In this document: one piece after another, positions 34,265 through 42,697 of the stretch
Position numbering within the stretch: position 1 is the first letter of the stretch
How the letters are laid out: every line of letters begins with the position of its first letter
Source of the DNA: Candidatus Accumulibacter appositus
GTDB lineage: Bacteria > Pseudomonadota > Gammaproteobacteria > Burkholderiales > Rhodocyclaceae
Assembly (NCBI GenBank): GCA_000585055.1
Contig: JEMX01000028.1
Coordinates: 153,657 to 217,656, forward strand
Reading direction: 5' to 3'
Length of the DNA: 64,000 nt
Position numbers and translations under genes: made by a program
Notes under the pieces: generated by a model
What the model was told of the DNA's origin: nothing
What the model saw: only the letters and a program-made list of their open reading frames with translations
The model's database searches: none

Positions 34265-35797
34265 CTAGCTGCAATCGCCACTGCTCACCACGGCGCGGTC
34301 TTGGTCCGCCGTGAACTGGGGGCTGCGTGCCAGATTGCGCTCGATGATCGCCGCCAAAGTCGCGGCGGCCGGCGCGATACGTTCGACCGGAACGGCGGCA
34401 AAACCCAGATTTAATCCGGGTTGGCGTTGTTCCTGATCGAGGTAGTACATTGACAAAGGGCGGCAGATGACACCTTCGGTCAGTGCTTCGGCGGCGATCC
34501 GCTCGTCGTCGGCCTGCTCGCAGAAGCGGTAGAGCAGTTGCAGGCCGCCATGTCCCCCTGACGGCGCGACCGCGCCGCCAAGGTGCGAGCTCATGGCGTC
34601 CTTCAAGGCATCGCGACGTTCGGCGTAGATGCCGCGCATGCGCTTGATGTGCGAAGTGAAGTAGCCTTCGTCGATGAATTCGGCGAGGGCCGCCTGCTCG
34701 GGCAGTCGCCCGCCACGATGCAGCTCGGAAGTGCCCGTGACGAAGGCGTCGATGAGGCCCTCGGGAACGACCAGATAGGCCAGACGCATGCCGGGGAACA
34801 TGACCTTGCTCAGGGTTCCCAGATAGATTACCCGCTGCTTGTCGGAAAGTCCGAAAAGGGAAGCGAGCGGGCGTTCGTGGTAGCGCAGTTCGTTGTCGTA
34901 ATCGTCCTCGATGATCCAGGAGTCGGCAATCTCGGCCCTCTCCAGCAGTTGCAGGCGACGTTCGAGCGAGAGCACGGTTCCGGTGGGATACTGGCTCGAC
35001 GGCGAGGTGAAAATCAGGCGCGGCGGCAGAGACCAGTCCTCGAGCGTCGCGGCGATGCCCTTTTCGTCGACCGGGATCGGCGTGACCAGCAGGCCGGCGG
35101 CGGCGAGGACATTGCGCGCCCCCCAGTAGCCGGGATCCTCGATCCACGCGCGTTCGCCGTGGTCGGCGAGCATGCGTGCGCAGAGGTCGATCGCTTGGTG
35201 GGAACCGTTGACGATCACCACTTGCCGGGGATCGACCTGCATCATCCGCGTGACGCGCAGGTAGTTGGCCAGGGCGACTCTGAGGGGGCCGTAGGCGGTG
35301 TGCGAATAGTTGAGCAGGTGCGATTGCTCGACGCGCAGGTACTTGGCGAGCAGTCGGCGCCAGATGCTGAACGGAAACAGGTCGACATCCGGAATGCCCG
35401 GCATGAAAGCGCCGCGCTGGACGATGCTGCTGGTGACACTGGCCGCAACCGCCCGACCGCGGTGCGAGAGCGTGTGCCGACCGGTGTCCAGCGGACGCTT
35501 CTGAACGGGTGTCTTGAGTCCGCTGGATACGGCCTCGGAGACATAGGTGCCATCGCCGATGCGGCCTTCCAGATAACCCTCGACGAGCAGCTGCTCGTAG
35601 GCGCGCACAACCGTGTTGCGGCCCATGCCCAGTTCCTGCGCCAGGGTTCGGGTCGACGGCAGTTTGGTGCCGGGCGTCAGGCTGCGGTCCATGATCGCGT
35701 GCCGCAGCGCGAGGTATACGCGGACGCGCAGTTTCACGGTCGGCGCCTGACGGTCCACGTACTGCAGTAGCAGTTCAGCGATCAAGCCTTGTTGCAT
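34265..35797 (-). CDS. MocR-type regulator: GntR winged helix fused to an aminotransferase-like domain
   Basis: 510 residues. Residues about 15-85 are a GntR-type winged helix (LRHAIMDRSLTPGTKLPSTRTLAQELGMGRNTVVRAYEQLLVEGYLEGR). The remainder is a type I aminotransferase fold. The PLP-binding lysine sits in LGTLSKVMFPGMRLAY and the conserved Asp in WIIEDDYDNELRYHERP. MocR members such as PdxR, GabR and TauR sense PLP or amino-compound adducts and regulate vitamin B6 or amino acid genes. The target here is not clear, as no B6, GABA or taurine gene is adjacent. It converges with dctM; its own promoter region contains a palindromic site. Confidence 0.92.
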   Translation of the reverse strand: MQQGLIAELLLQYVDRQAPTVKLRVRVYLALRHAIMDRSLTPGTKLPSTRTLAQELGMGRNTVVRAYEQLLVEGYLEGRIGDGTYVSEAVSSGLKTPVQKRPLDTGRHTLSHRGRAVAASVTSSIVQRGAFMPGIPDVDLFPFSIWRRLLAKYLRVEQSHLLNYSHTAYGPLRVALANYLRVTRMMQVDPRQVVIVNGSHQAIDLCARMLADHGERAWIEDPGYWGARNVLAAAGLLVTPIPVDEKGIAATLEDWSLPPRLIFTSPSSQYPTGTVLSLERRLQLLERAEIADSWIIEDDYDNELRYHERPLASLFGLSDKQRVIYLGTLSKVMFPGMRLAYLVVPEGLIDAFVTGTSELHRGGRLPEQAALAEFIDEGYFTSHIKRMRGIYAERRDALKDAMSSHLGGAVAPSGGHGGLQLLYRFCEQADDERIAAEALTEGVICRPLSMYYLDQEQRQPGLNLGFAAVPVERIAPAAATLAAIIERNLARSPQFTADQDRAVVSSGDCS

Positions 35798-35812
35798 CGA
35801 TCTCCTTGCCGG

Positions 35813-35863
35813 TAATTGGTTTTCTCAAAAGCGAGAAAAAGCGGGCGTTATTATGACCAATTA
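35813..35863. promoter_or_regulatory. nested inverted repeats, probable MocR operator
   Basis: TAATTGGT (35813-35820) and ACCAATTA (35856-35863) are perfect arms 35 bases apart. Inside them TTTTCTC (35820-35826) pairs with GAGAAAA (35833-35839). The site begins 16 bases upstream of the MocR start. Spaced ATTGGT/ACCAAT-type half sites fit a dimeric MocR repressor acting on its own gene. Confidence 0.5.
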
Positions 35864-36303
35864 GCAAGCTGTCATCAACTGGAAGTTTTGCCATCGGTTG
35901 GCGCATGCGCCTTGCCCGCTGTCGTTGCGAGCGCTGCGCAATGCCTGTGCGGCCATGGGAAAGCCAGCGCGTGGCCGCGCGCGCGGCACGGTAGCGGGGA
36001 TGTGAGCGGCCGTCTTCGCGATCGTAAAATGCGCGGCGAGGCCGGAGCAGAGCTTGACTCGGTAGCACTCGGCATTCGACAATGCCAAAGTTGCTCGCTG
36101 CAGCTACCGGGCTAGTCCCGAAGTGGAAACTGCGACGCAGCGAGTGGGGAGGCGGGCCGCCAGGCTGACTGACTTATTGACGCAGGGCAGCATTTGCTGC
36201 GCGAGGGTACTGGCGCCATCACGAGGGCCTCGGGTCGGCGACGGGAGGCATTCTTCCGTGACGATGTCGGGTCGCAACGATCGACGTCGGCATGGACCAG
36301 TAG
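35864..36303. other. intergenic region upstream of the PHA cluster
   Basis: No gene supported; open frames here are antisense shadows or run into the SDR gene. A perfect palindrome GCAGCATTTGCTGC (36187-36200) is TGC-rich, like sites reported for the PHA regulator PhaR, but no phaR is in the window and the link is weak. Confidence 0.4.
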
Positions 36304-36335
36304 CGCGACATCGCGTGATGTCGCGATATTTTTTT
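36304..36335 (+). terminator. hairpin plus T-run directly before the SDR gene
   Basis: Nine-base perfect arms CGCGACATC (36304-36312) and GATGTCGCG (36317-36325) with a four-base loop are followed by ATA and seven T. It looks like an intrinsic terminator yet ends just ten bases before the start of the SDR gene and abuts its G-rich ribosome site. An attenuator of the PHA operon, or a repressor operator, are the two readings. Confidence 0.55.
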
Positions 36336-36345
36336 GGGGGTAAAA

Positions 36346-37113
36346 ATGCAAATCAACGGTAGTGTGTTTGTAGTAACGGGAGCAGGTTCGGGACTCGGCG
36401 CGGAAACAGCCAGCAACCTGGTCAGCGCTGGTGGCAAAGTGGTGATCGTCGACATCGACGCCGCTGCTGGTGAGGCGCAGGCGGCGCAGCTGGGAGCAAG
36501 CGCGCGCTTCGTCAAGACCGACGTGACCGATGAGGCGAGCGCAACTGCCGCCATCGAAACTGCGGTTAAGGAGTTCGGTGGGCTGCATGGCCTGGTTAAC
36601 TGCGCTGGCGTTGCTCCACCGAAGAAGGTGCTCGGTCGCAATGGCCCACACGATCTGGCGACCTTTGCGCGCGTGGTGAGCATCAATCTGGTCGGCACAT
36701 TCAACATGATTCGCCTGGCTGCTGATGCGATGAGCAAGAACGAGCCGAACGACAAAGGCGAACGCGGCGTAATCGTCAATACCGCCTCGGTAGCCGCGTT
36801 CGATGGGCAGATCGGTCAGGCCGCCTATGCTTCCTCGAAAGCAGCGGTGGCTGGCTTGACGCTGCCGGTGGCGCGCGAACTGGCCGCGCACGGCATCCGC
36901 GTAATGTGCATCGCTCCGGGCATCTTCGAGACGCCGATGCTCAAGGGGCTGCCGCAAGCCGCTCAGGACTCACTCGGCCAGATGGTTCCGTTCCCCTCGC
37001 GACTGGGCAAGCCGGCAGAATACGCCGCTCTCGTTCAGCACATCTGCGAGAACTCGTACCTGAACGGCGAAGTGATCCGCATCGACGGCTCCATCCGCAT
37101 GGCTCCGAAGTAA
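36346..37113 (+). CDS. SDR-family 3-hydroxyacyl-CoA dehydrogenase (type II, HSD10-like)
   Basis: 255 residues. NAD-binding TGAGSGLG (about 11-18), the VDID acidic residue after beta-2 that favours NAD over NADP, NCAGV, catalytic Ser in [11 protein letters not shown] and YASSK are all present. Sequence and length fit the type II 3-hydroxyacyl-CoA dehydrogenases, which oxidise (S)-3-hydroxyacyl-CoA with NAD. PhaB, the NADPH-dependent (R)-specific reductase, is a different SDR branch. Start at 36346, behind GGGGG. It is followed 65 bases later by the thiolase and begins the PHA cluster. Confidence 0.88.
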   Translation: MQINGSVFVVTGAGSGLGAETASNLVSAGGKVVIVDIDAAAGEAQAAQLGASARFVKTDVTDEASATAAIETAVKEFGGLHGLVNCAGVAPPKKVLGRNGPHDLATFARVVSINLVGTFNMIRLAADAMSKNEPNDKGERGVIVNTASVAAFDGQIGQAAYASSKAAVAGLTLPVARELAAHGIRVMCIAPGIFETPMLKGLPQAAQDSLGQMVPFPSRLGKPAEYAALVQHICENSYLNGEVIRIDGSIRMAPK

Positions 37114-37178
37114 TTCGGCCAGACGCGGAATTCGAGTGGTCAATGCTGCCAATACCTATTGCATGAAAGGAGTGTTAC

Positions 37179-38360
37179 ATGAGTGAATCAGTTGTCATCG
37201 TAGGCGCCAAGCGTACCCCCGTCGGTTCCTTCCAGGGCCAGTTTTCGGCGGTCAGTGCACCGGAGCTCGGTGCCGTCGCCATCAAGGCCGCCGTCGAGCA
37301 GGCGGGTGTCAAGGTCGAGGATATCGACGAAGCGCTGATGGGCTGCTGCCTGATGGCCGGCGTACGCCAGGCGCCGGCGCGCCAGGCTGTGCTGGGCGCG
37401 GGTTTGCCGAAGTCGGTGCCGTGCACCACCTTGACCAAGATGTGCAGTTCGGCGCAGAAGACAGTCATGATCGCGCATGACGAGCTGCTCGCCGGTTCGG
37501 TCAATATCGCCATTGCCGGCGGCATGGAGTCGATGACCAACGCACCGCACGTCCTGACCACCGCCCGCTCGGGCTACCGCTTGGGCAATGGCGTCCTGCA
37601 CGACCATATGTTCCTCGACGGTCTCGAGGATGCGTACGAGAAAGGCAAGCCGATGGGCGTGTTTGCCGAACTGTGCGTGGATAAATACGCGTTCACGCGT
37701 GAAGAGATGGACGCCTTTGCCGTCGAATCGGTGACCCTGGCCCAGAATGCCGTCACCAGCGGCGTCTTCAAGGACGAAATCGCACCGGTTACGGTCAGCA
37801 CCCGCAAGGGCGACACCGTGGTTGAACTCGACGAGACCCCGATGAAGTGCGATGCGTCGAAAATCTCGAAGCTGAAGCCGGTGTTCAAGAAGGACGGGGC
37901 CGTCACGCCAGCCAACTCGTCGTCGATTTCCGACGGCGCAGCCGCCTTTGTCATGATGCGTGAATCGGATGCCAAGGCCGCCGGCATCACGCCGCTGGCA
38001 CGTATCGTCGGCCATTCGACCTTTGCGCACGAGCCGTCATGGTTCACCACGGCGCCGGTGTTTGCTTTCCAGAATCTGCTCAAGAAAGTTGGCTGGCAGG
38101 CCGAGGACGTCGACCTCTGGGAAATCAACGAAGCATTCGCGGCGGTGACCATGGCCTCGATGCGCGATCTCAAGCTGCCGCGTGACAAGGTCAACGTCAA
38201 TGGCGGTGCCTGCGCACTCGGTCATCCAATCGGGGCGACCGGTTCGCGGATCCTGGTGACCCTGCTTTACGCGCTCAAGGCGCGTGGCCTCAAGCGCGGT
38301 ATCGCTGGCCTTTGTGCCGGTGGCGGTGAAGCAACAGCGATTGCCATCGAAGTTCTCTGA
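37179..38360 (+). CDS. acetyl-CoA C-acetyltransferase (thiolase)
   Basis: 393 residues, normal for biosynthetic-type thiolases. Nucleophile Cys89 is in LTKMCSSAQKTVM. The C-terminal motifs NGGACALGHPIGATGSR and GLCAGGGEATAIAIE carry the catalytic His and the second Cys. It condenses two acetyl-CoA to acetoacetyl-CoA, or acts in reverse on short-chain 3-ketoacyl-CoA. Start at 37179, preceded by AAAGGAG. It sits between the SDR dehydrogenase and the MaoC-like pair, which fits a PHA-precursor role. The usual name phaA is plausible but not forced. Confidence 0.92.
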   Translation: MSESVVIVGAKRTPVGSFQGQFSAVSAPELGAVAIKAAVEQAGVKVEDIDEALMGCCLMAGVRQAPARQAVLGAGLPKSVPCTTLTKMCSSAQKTVMIAHDELLAGSVNIAIAGGMESMTNAPHVLTTARSGYRLGNGVLHDHMFLDGLEDAYEKGKPMGVFAELCVDKYAFTREEMDAFAVESVTLAQNAVTSGVFKDEIAPVTVSTRKGDTVVELDETPMKCDASKISKLKPVFKKDGAVTPANSSSISDGAAAFVMMRESDAKAAGITPLARIVGHSTFAHEPSWFTTAPVFAFQNLLKKVGWQAEDVDLWEINEAFAAVTMASMRDLKLPRDKVNVNGGACALGHPIGATGSRILVTLLYALKARGLKRGIAGLCAGGGEATAIAIEVL

Positions 38361-38381
38361 TCGAGTCGCCAACGAGCATTC

Positions 38382-38411
38382 CCACCCCGCTTGCCTTAGC
38401 TTTCGGGGTGG
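38382..38411 (+). terminator. hairpin between thiolase and MaoC-like gene
   Basis: CCACCCCG (38382-38389) and CGGGGTGG (38404-38411) form a perfect eight-base stem with a 14-base loop and no T-run. It ends three bases before the ribosome site of the next gene, so it may tune rather than stop expression. Confidence 0.45.
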
Positions 38412-38427
38412 CTGAGGAGTGAAGCAG

Positions 38428-38868
38428 ATGTTGATTGACAAGAAACACATAGGCATGAAAGTGCCGCCACACTCGGTGACCCCGACGGCGTGGCAACTGA
38501 AGTGGTTCGCCAAGGCGACGGGAGAAACGAACCCGATCTACTTTGACGAAGCGGCCGCCAAGAAAGCGGGCCTGCCAGGCGTGCTGGTGCCCCCGACTTT
38601 CTTTTTCTGTATGGACATGGACAAGGATGAGCCCTTCGACTACATCGCGACCATGGGCTGTGACTTCGGCAAGATGCTGCACGGCGAGCAGATTTTCACG
38701 TACCACAAGCCGGTCTATTCCGGCGATACGCTCGATTTTGACGGCCAGGTGACGGATATCTACGACAAGAAGAACGGTGCTTTGCAGTTCATCGTCAAGG
38801 ACGTCAAGGTTAGCCGGCAGGGCGAAGCGGTGTGTGATCTGCGCACCGTGATCGTCATCAGGGCATAG
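38428..38868 (+). CDS. MaoC-like hot-dog subunit, N-terminal (non-catalytic type)
   Basis: 146 residues with a single hot-dog fold. The usual Asp-x4-His hydratase motif is replaced by TGETNPIYFDE, so this chain probably lacks its own active site. It resembles the N-terminal half of MaoC/FAS1-type dehydratases (PTAWQLKWFAKATGETNPIYFDE...GVLVPPTFFF). It likely forms a heterodimer with the next gene. Start at 38428, with GAGGAG upstream; a GTG at 38419 is the alternative. Confidence 0.82.
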   Translation: MLIDKKHIGMKVPPHSVTPTAWQLKWFAKATGETNPIYFDEAAAKKAGLPGVLVPPTFFFCMDMDKDEPFDYIATMGCDFGKMLHGEQIFTYHKPVYSGDTLDFDGQVTDIYDKKNGALQFIVKDVKVSRQGEAVCDLRTVIVIRA

Positions 38869-38872
38869 GGGA

Positions 38873-39298
38873 ATGACGATGACAATACCGAATTTTGATG
38901 CAATCAACGTGGGCGACGAGATTCCTTCGTTCACGACGGAGCCGGTGTCGCGTCTTACCCTGGCGCTGTATGCGACCGGCTCGGGCGACCACCATCCACT
39001 GCACCTCGACCAGGACTATGTGCGCTCGAAAGGGATGAAGGATGTCTTCGCCCATGGCATGCTCGGCATGGCCTACCTCGGTCGCCTGCTGACGCAGTGG
39101 GTGCCGCAGGAAGCGATCCGTACTTTCGGGGTGCGCTTCACGGCGATCACCTGGGTCGGCGAGAGCATGGTCTGCACCGGAAAAGTGGTTGAGAAGCTGG
39201 AGCAGAACGGCGAAAAATGTGTGCGTCTCGAGTTGACCTGCGCCAACGAGCAGGGCGAGGCCAAGCACAAGGCAGATGCGGTGGTAGCACTGGCGTGA
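38873..39298 (+). CDS. MaoC-like enoyl-CoA hydratase subunit with catalytic motif
   Basis: 141 residues, one hot-dog domain. The hydratase-2 motif Asp39-x4-His44 (GSGDHHPLHLD) and the following FAHGMLGMAYLGRLL are intact. This family adds water to trans-2-enoyl-CoA giving (R)-3-hydroxyacyl-CoA, the isomer PHA synthase uses. It starts four bases after the non-catalytic partner. The paired arrangement resembles two-gene hydratases such as HadAB or ChsH1/ChsH2 rather than the single-chain PhaJ. Confidence 0.88.
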   Translation: MTMTIPNFDAINVGDEIPSFTTEPVSRLTLALYATGSGDHHPLHLDQDYVRSKGMKDVFAHGMLGMAYLGRLLTQWVPQEAIRTFGVRFTAITWVGESMVCTGKVVEKLEQNGEKCVRLELTCANEQGEAKHKADAVVALA

Positions 39299-39329
39299 CA
39301 AGACAGGTCGCCAGTACGACTGCATGATC

Positions 39330-39351
39330 GCGGCCGTCTTCGGACGGCCGC
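39330..39351 (+). terminator. UUCG-capped hairpin between MaoC and phaE
   Basis: A perfect nine-base stem (GCGGCCGTC with its complement) closed by TTCG is followed by TGTTTGGTTG. The tetraloop is exceptionally stable. It probably separates transcription of the hydratase genes from phaE-phaC or causes partial termination. Confidence 0.6.
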
Positions 39352-39440
39352 TGTTTGGTTGTAGAACACTTTGTCTACCGGTGGGCATTCGCCCGGCGTC
39401 ACGGTAGGCGTGTCCGACACACTGGAAGGAGATCAAACGA

Positions 39441-40511
39441 GTGGAAAGCAATAATCCGAATGAGCAACTAGGCGGCGTCGTCAACGCTTGGGCTGAAATG
39501 CAGAAGCGAATGATGAGCGACTGGGCCGGGATGCTGCAGAATCTCCCAGGCAGCGGTACGGAAAGCCCCGTTGAAGCAGTGAAAAAAGGTGTTGAAGCGG
39601 CTACCAAGGGTAGCAATGATGCGGCGAAGATGCTCATGGAGCGCATGGCCGGTAGCCAGACCGCAATGACCCGGGTGATGGATTTCTTTTTCCGGTCGAT
39701 GAAGGTCGTGGCGCCGAATCTTGAGGCCAACAAGGACTGGCGTCCAGACCTCAAGGGTTTTGCCGACAACTGGGCCAAGGAATCGACCGCCATGCTACAG
39801 CGAAGCATGGGCATGGGCTCGCATATGAGCGATCTCGGCGGAATAATGGGCAAGGATCTTCCCGAAGCCATGGGGCCCTGGTTGTCTTTTCTGATGCAGG
39901 CGGCCTCCTCGGGGCACGCTGGCGAAGCGATGCTCGGTAGCACGGCGGGCCTCAATCGCCTGCTGTCGCTGGAAGGCGATGTCGGCGCCGTCGCCGGTGT
40001 CGGTCAGATTCCTCTCTTTGGTGCCTCGCGCGAGAAGCACGCCAAGACCTTGCGTCTGGTCGACGCTGTTGTTGATCTGCGCAGGACCAGTCTGGCGTTT
40101 CACAAGCGCTTCGCCGAGGCACTCGCCACAGCTGTCGAAGCGACTGTGGATGAGCTTGGCAAAGTTGCGGCCAAAGGCGACAAGATCACGACCGTACGCC
40201 AGCTGATGAGTCTCTGGTACCGCACCGCCGACAAGTCGCTGCTGGTGACCTTCAACAAGCAGGAGTTCCTCGACACGCAAAACGACTTCACCAAGGCTCA
40301 GCACGCGTTCAAGCTGGCGCAACGTGTGGTCGTCGAAGACATTTTCCGTGGCCTGGATATGCCCACTCGCAGCGAGCTGGACGAAACCTATCAGGTGATT
40401 CACGACCTCAAGAGAGAGGTCCGCATGCTCAAGAAGGCCTTGCTTCCCGCGACGGTAGCAGCCAAGCCTGCCGCTCGTACGACCGCGGCGCGTCGTGCCA
40501 AGAGCGAGTAG
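39441..40511 (+). CDS. phaE: class III PHA synthase subunit PhaE
   Basis: 356 residues, the usual size of PhaE, which has no catalytic residues but is required for class III PhaC activity. The N-terminus contains AWAEMQKRMMSDWAGML and the C-terminus VVEDIFRGLDMPTRSELDETYQVIHDLKREVRMLKKAL, a helical coiled-coil ending typical of PhaE. The last 20 residues (AAKPAARTTAARRAKSE) are Ala/Lys/Arg-rich, like the tail seen on the class I synthase of this window. GGAAGGAG precedes the GTG start at 39441. It is 67 bases upstream of phaC. Confidence 0.9.
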   Translation: MESNNPNEQLGGVVNAWAEMQKRMMSDWAGMLQNLPGSGTESPVEAVKKGVEAATKGSNDAAKMLMERMAGSQTAMTRVMDFFFRSMKVVAPNLEANKDWRPDLKGFADNWAKESTAMLQRSMGMGSHMSDLGGIMGKDLPEAMGPWLSFLMQAASSGHAGEAMLGSTAGLNRLLSLEGDVGAVAGVGQIPLFGASREKHAKTLRLVDAVVDLRRTSLAFHKRFAEALATAVEATVDELGKVAAKGDKITTVRQLMSLWYRTADKSLLVTFNKQEFLDTQNDFTKAQHAFKLAQRVVVEDIFRGLDMPTRSELDETYQVIHDLKREVRMLKKALLPATVAAKPAARTTAARRAKSE

Positions 40512-40578
40512 GCAGAGCCGCCCGAATCTTGTTGATCCGGCTGATAAGCTAATAGACCTTTAGGAGGACGCTACCCCT

Positions 40579-41685
40579 ATGTTTTCTTTTCCAATACAGA
40601 TTCTTCCCGCCGACGTCGCCGCGGAAACCGCCGCTCTGAATGCGAAGCTCACCAAGGGCATCGCCAATCTCACCAAAATGACTGACGACGATATCGACAT
40701 CGGTAGCACGCCGAAGGACGTCATCTTCGAGCAGGATGGGATCGAGGTTTACCATTACCACGCGCTCGTCGAGCAGGCCAAGATCATGAAGACGCCGCTG
40801 CTCATCGTGCCACCCCTGATCAACGGCTACGAAGTCGCCGACCTGCAACCGGATCGCTCACTGGTCCGCAATCTGTTGAACCAGGGCATTGACGTCTACC
40901 TGAACAACTGGGGTTACCCACGTCCGGTCGACAAGTACAGGACCATCGACGACTACATCAACGGTTACCTCGATGACACGGTCGATTTCATTCGTCAGCA
41001 CCACGGCGTGGACAAGATTGCCCTGTTGGGAATCTGCCAGGGTGGCGCCATGTCGACCACCTATGCGGCGCTTAACACAGACAAGATCAGCCATCTGGTC
41101 CTGACCGTTACGCCGATTGATTTCGACGCTTACAAGGCGAATCACAAGCCTCACGAGGGTTTGATGTTCACCATGGGTGCCGAGGCCGATGTCGAGCAGA
41201 TGGTGGCTGTGCATGGCAACGTGCCGGCTACGGTGCTCAACGAGTCGTTCATGATGGCCTCTCCGTTCATCCTGAACTACGGCAAGTACGCCGACGTCAT
41301 CGATATCCTCGACGACCCCAAGGCCGTGCAGAACTTCCTGCGCATGGAAAAGTGGCTGTTCGGTGGGCCCGACGCCGGTGGCCAGATGTTCAAGGAGTTC
41401 GTCCGCGACTTCCTCAAGGGCAACAAGCTCGTCAAAGGCACCCTTGAAGTCGGTGGCCGAAAGGTCGATCTCAAGGAACTGACGATTCCGATTCTCAACA
41501 TCTTCGCCGAGAAGGACCATATCGTGCCGCCGCCATGCACGGTTGCCCTTGGCCAGCATGTCGGCAGCAAGGACTATACCGAGTTCGCCATTGCTACCGG
41601 CCACATCGGCATCTACACCGGCGGCCTGTCGCAGAAGGTGCTGGCGCCGACGGTCGGCAAGTGGATGCGCGATCACAACGCCTGA
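40579..41685 (+). CDS. phaC: class III PHA synthase catalytic subunit PhaC
   Basis: 368 residues, the class III length. The triad is Cys153 (GICQGG), Asp313 (FAEKDHIVPP) and His342 (ATGHIGIYTGG). It polymerises short-chain (R)-3-hydroxyacyl-CoA with PhaE. TTAGGAGG lies upstream of the ATG, and a strong hairpin follows the gene. Because another PhaC lies at 27677-29839, the symbol alone does not distinguish the two; this one is the PhaE-dependent enzyme. Confidence 0.95.
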   Translation: MFSFPIQILPADVAAETAALNAKLTKGIANLTKMTDDDIDIGSTPKDVIFEQDGIEVYHYHALVEQAKIMKTPLLIVPPLINGYEVADLQPDRSLVRNLLNQGIDVYLNNWGYPRPVDKYRTIDDYINGYLDDTVDFIRQHHGVDKIALLGICQGGAMSTTYAALNTDKISHLVLTVTPIDFDAYKANHKPHEGLMFTMGAEADVEQMVAVHGNVPATVLNESFMMASPFILNYGKYADVIDILDDPKAVQNFLRMEKWLFGGPDAGGQMFKEFVRDFLKGNKLVKGTLEVGGRKVDLKELTIPILNIFAEKDHIVPPPCTVALGQHVGSKDYTEFAIATGHIGIYTGGLSQKVLAPTVGKWMRDHNA

Positions 41686-41762
41686 GTCCCGTAGCAATTC
41701 GCGCCCGCAAGGGCGGCACTCAGTAGTTCGATGGCTCTGACGCTCCGAGTCGTCTGCAGCAA

Positions 41763-41792
41763 GATGGCAGCGCGCTTAACCGCGCTGCCATC
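41763..41792 (+). terminator. strong hairpin after class III phaC
   Basis: Twelve-base perfect arms (GATGGCAGCGCG and its complement) with a six-base loop, 77 bases after the phaC stop. No T-run follows (GCTCCCACCC). It may terminate the PHA transcript together with Rho or protect its 3' end. Confidence 0.6.
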
Positions 41793-41908
41793 GCTCCCAC
41801 CCAGCGCCGCAAACTCTCCCGCCTCAATGCCCCCGATTGCTCAGCGGTCGCCACCGTCCATGGTCTTCGCTGTGCGGCGCATGTGCGCTCGCCGCTCGGG
41901 CGAGCGAC

Positions 41909-42697
41909 TCATCGCCTGAAGCGTTCGTCGGCGACGCCGGTCATCGGGACGAAGCGGACCGGTAGAACGGCCTCGCGCTGCAATGTGCTGCCGTGTTTCT
42001 TCAGCAGGTAGAGCATTTGCTCGCCACGTTCGCCAACCGGGATGATCATCCGGCCGCCATCGCGGAGCTGGTCGATCAGCGGCTTCGGGACGTGATCGGG
42101 CGCGCAGGTAACGATGATCACATCGAAAGGCGCTGCCTCTGGCCAACCCTGGTAGCCATCGCCGTAGCGCAGCTTGACGTTGTCGTAGCCGAGGCGAGTC
42201 AGATCGCTTGCGGCTCGTCGGGCAAGGGGCTCGATGATCTCGATGCTGTAGACCTCTCTGGCCAGTAGCGACAGGACCGCCGCCTGATATCCCGAGCCGG
42301 TCCCGATTTCAAGCACCCGGTCGGTGCTTTTCGGCTGCAGCTTTTCGGTCATGAAGGCAACCACGTAGGGCTGTGAAATCGTTTGTGCATAGCCGATCGG
42401 TAGCGGTCGATCGTCGTAGGCGTAGGGCCTTAGTTCCTCCGGAACGAACTCGTGACGTGGCACCGCAGCCATCGCCTTGAGCACGGCCGTATCGCGGATG
42501 CCACGCTGCGGCGAAGCCAGCTGCTGCTCGACCATACGCGCTTGTGCCGCGGCGTAGTCGATTTCAGCGGCTGACATCCTGCCTCCGAACAAGGCCGTAC
42601 TCAGTCCGAGCAGGAGCGCCAGCAAGTGGCGCACAAGCTGGCGAGGCGTGCTGGCGGATCTTTTCACCTGACCGGCGAGGCGAGTGCTTGCTGACAT
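41909..42697 (-). CDS. pcm: protein-L-isoaspartate O-methyltransferase with export signal
   Basis: 262 residues. The SAM motif VLEIGTGSGYQAAVL and the family segments FVPEELRPYAYDDRPLPIGYAQTISQPYVVAFM and GGRMIIPVG are present. It methylates isoaspartyl residues to start repair of aged proteins. The start at 42697 is chosen because GGGAGG lies five bases upstream. The first 55 residues contain a basic stretch and a hydrophobic run (LVRHLLALLLGLSTALFGG) ending near SAAE, so the enzyme is probably exported or membrane-tethered, unlike cytoplasmic E. coli Pcm (208 residues). Confidence 0.9.
   Translation of the reverse strand: MSASTRLAGQVKRSASTPRQLVRHLLALLLGLSTALFGGRMSAAEIDYAAAQARMVEQQLASPQRGIRDTAVLKAMAAVPRHEFVPEELRPYAYDDRPLPIGYAQTISQPYVVAFMTEKLQPKSTDRVLEIGTGSGYQAAVLSLLAREVYSIEIIEPLARRAASDLTRLGYDNVKLRYGDGYQGWPEAAPFDVIIVTCAPDHVPKPLIDQLRDGGRMIIPVGERGEQMLYLLKKHGSTLQREAVLPVRFVPMTGVADERFRR

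Noticed and set aside
36112..36957. Minus-strand frame opposite the SDR gene
   Set aside because: Antisense to a clear dehydrogenase and without motifs.
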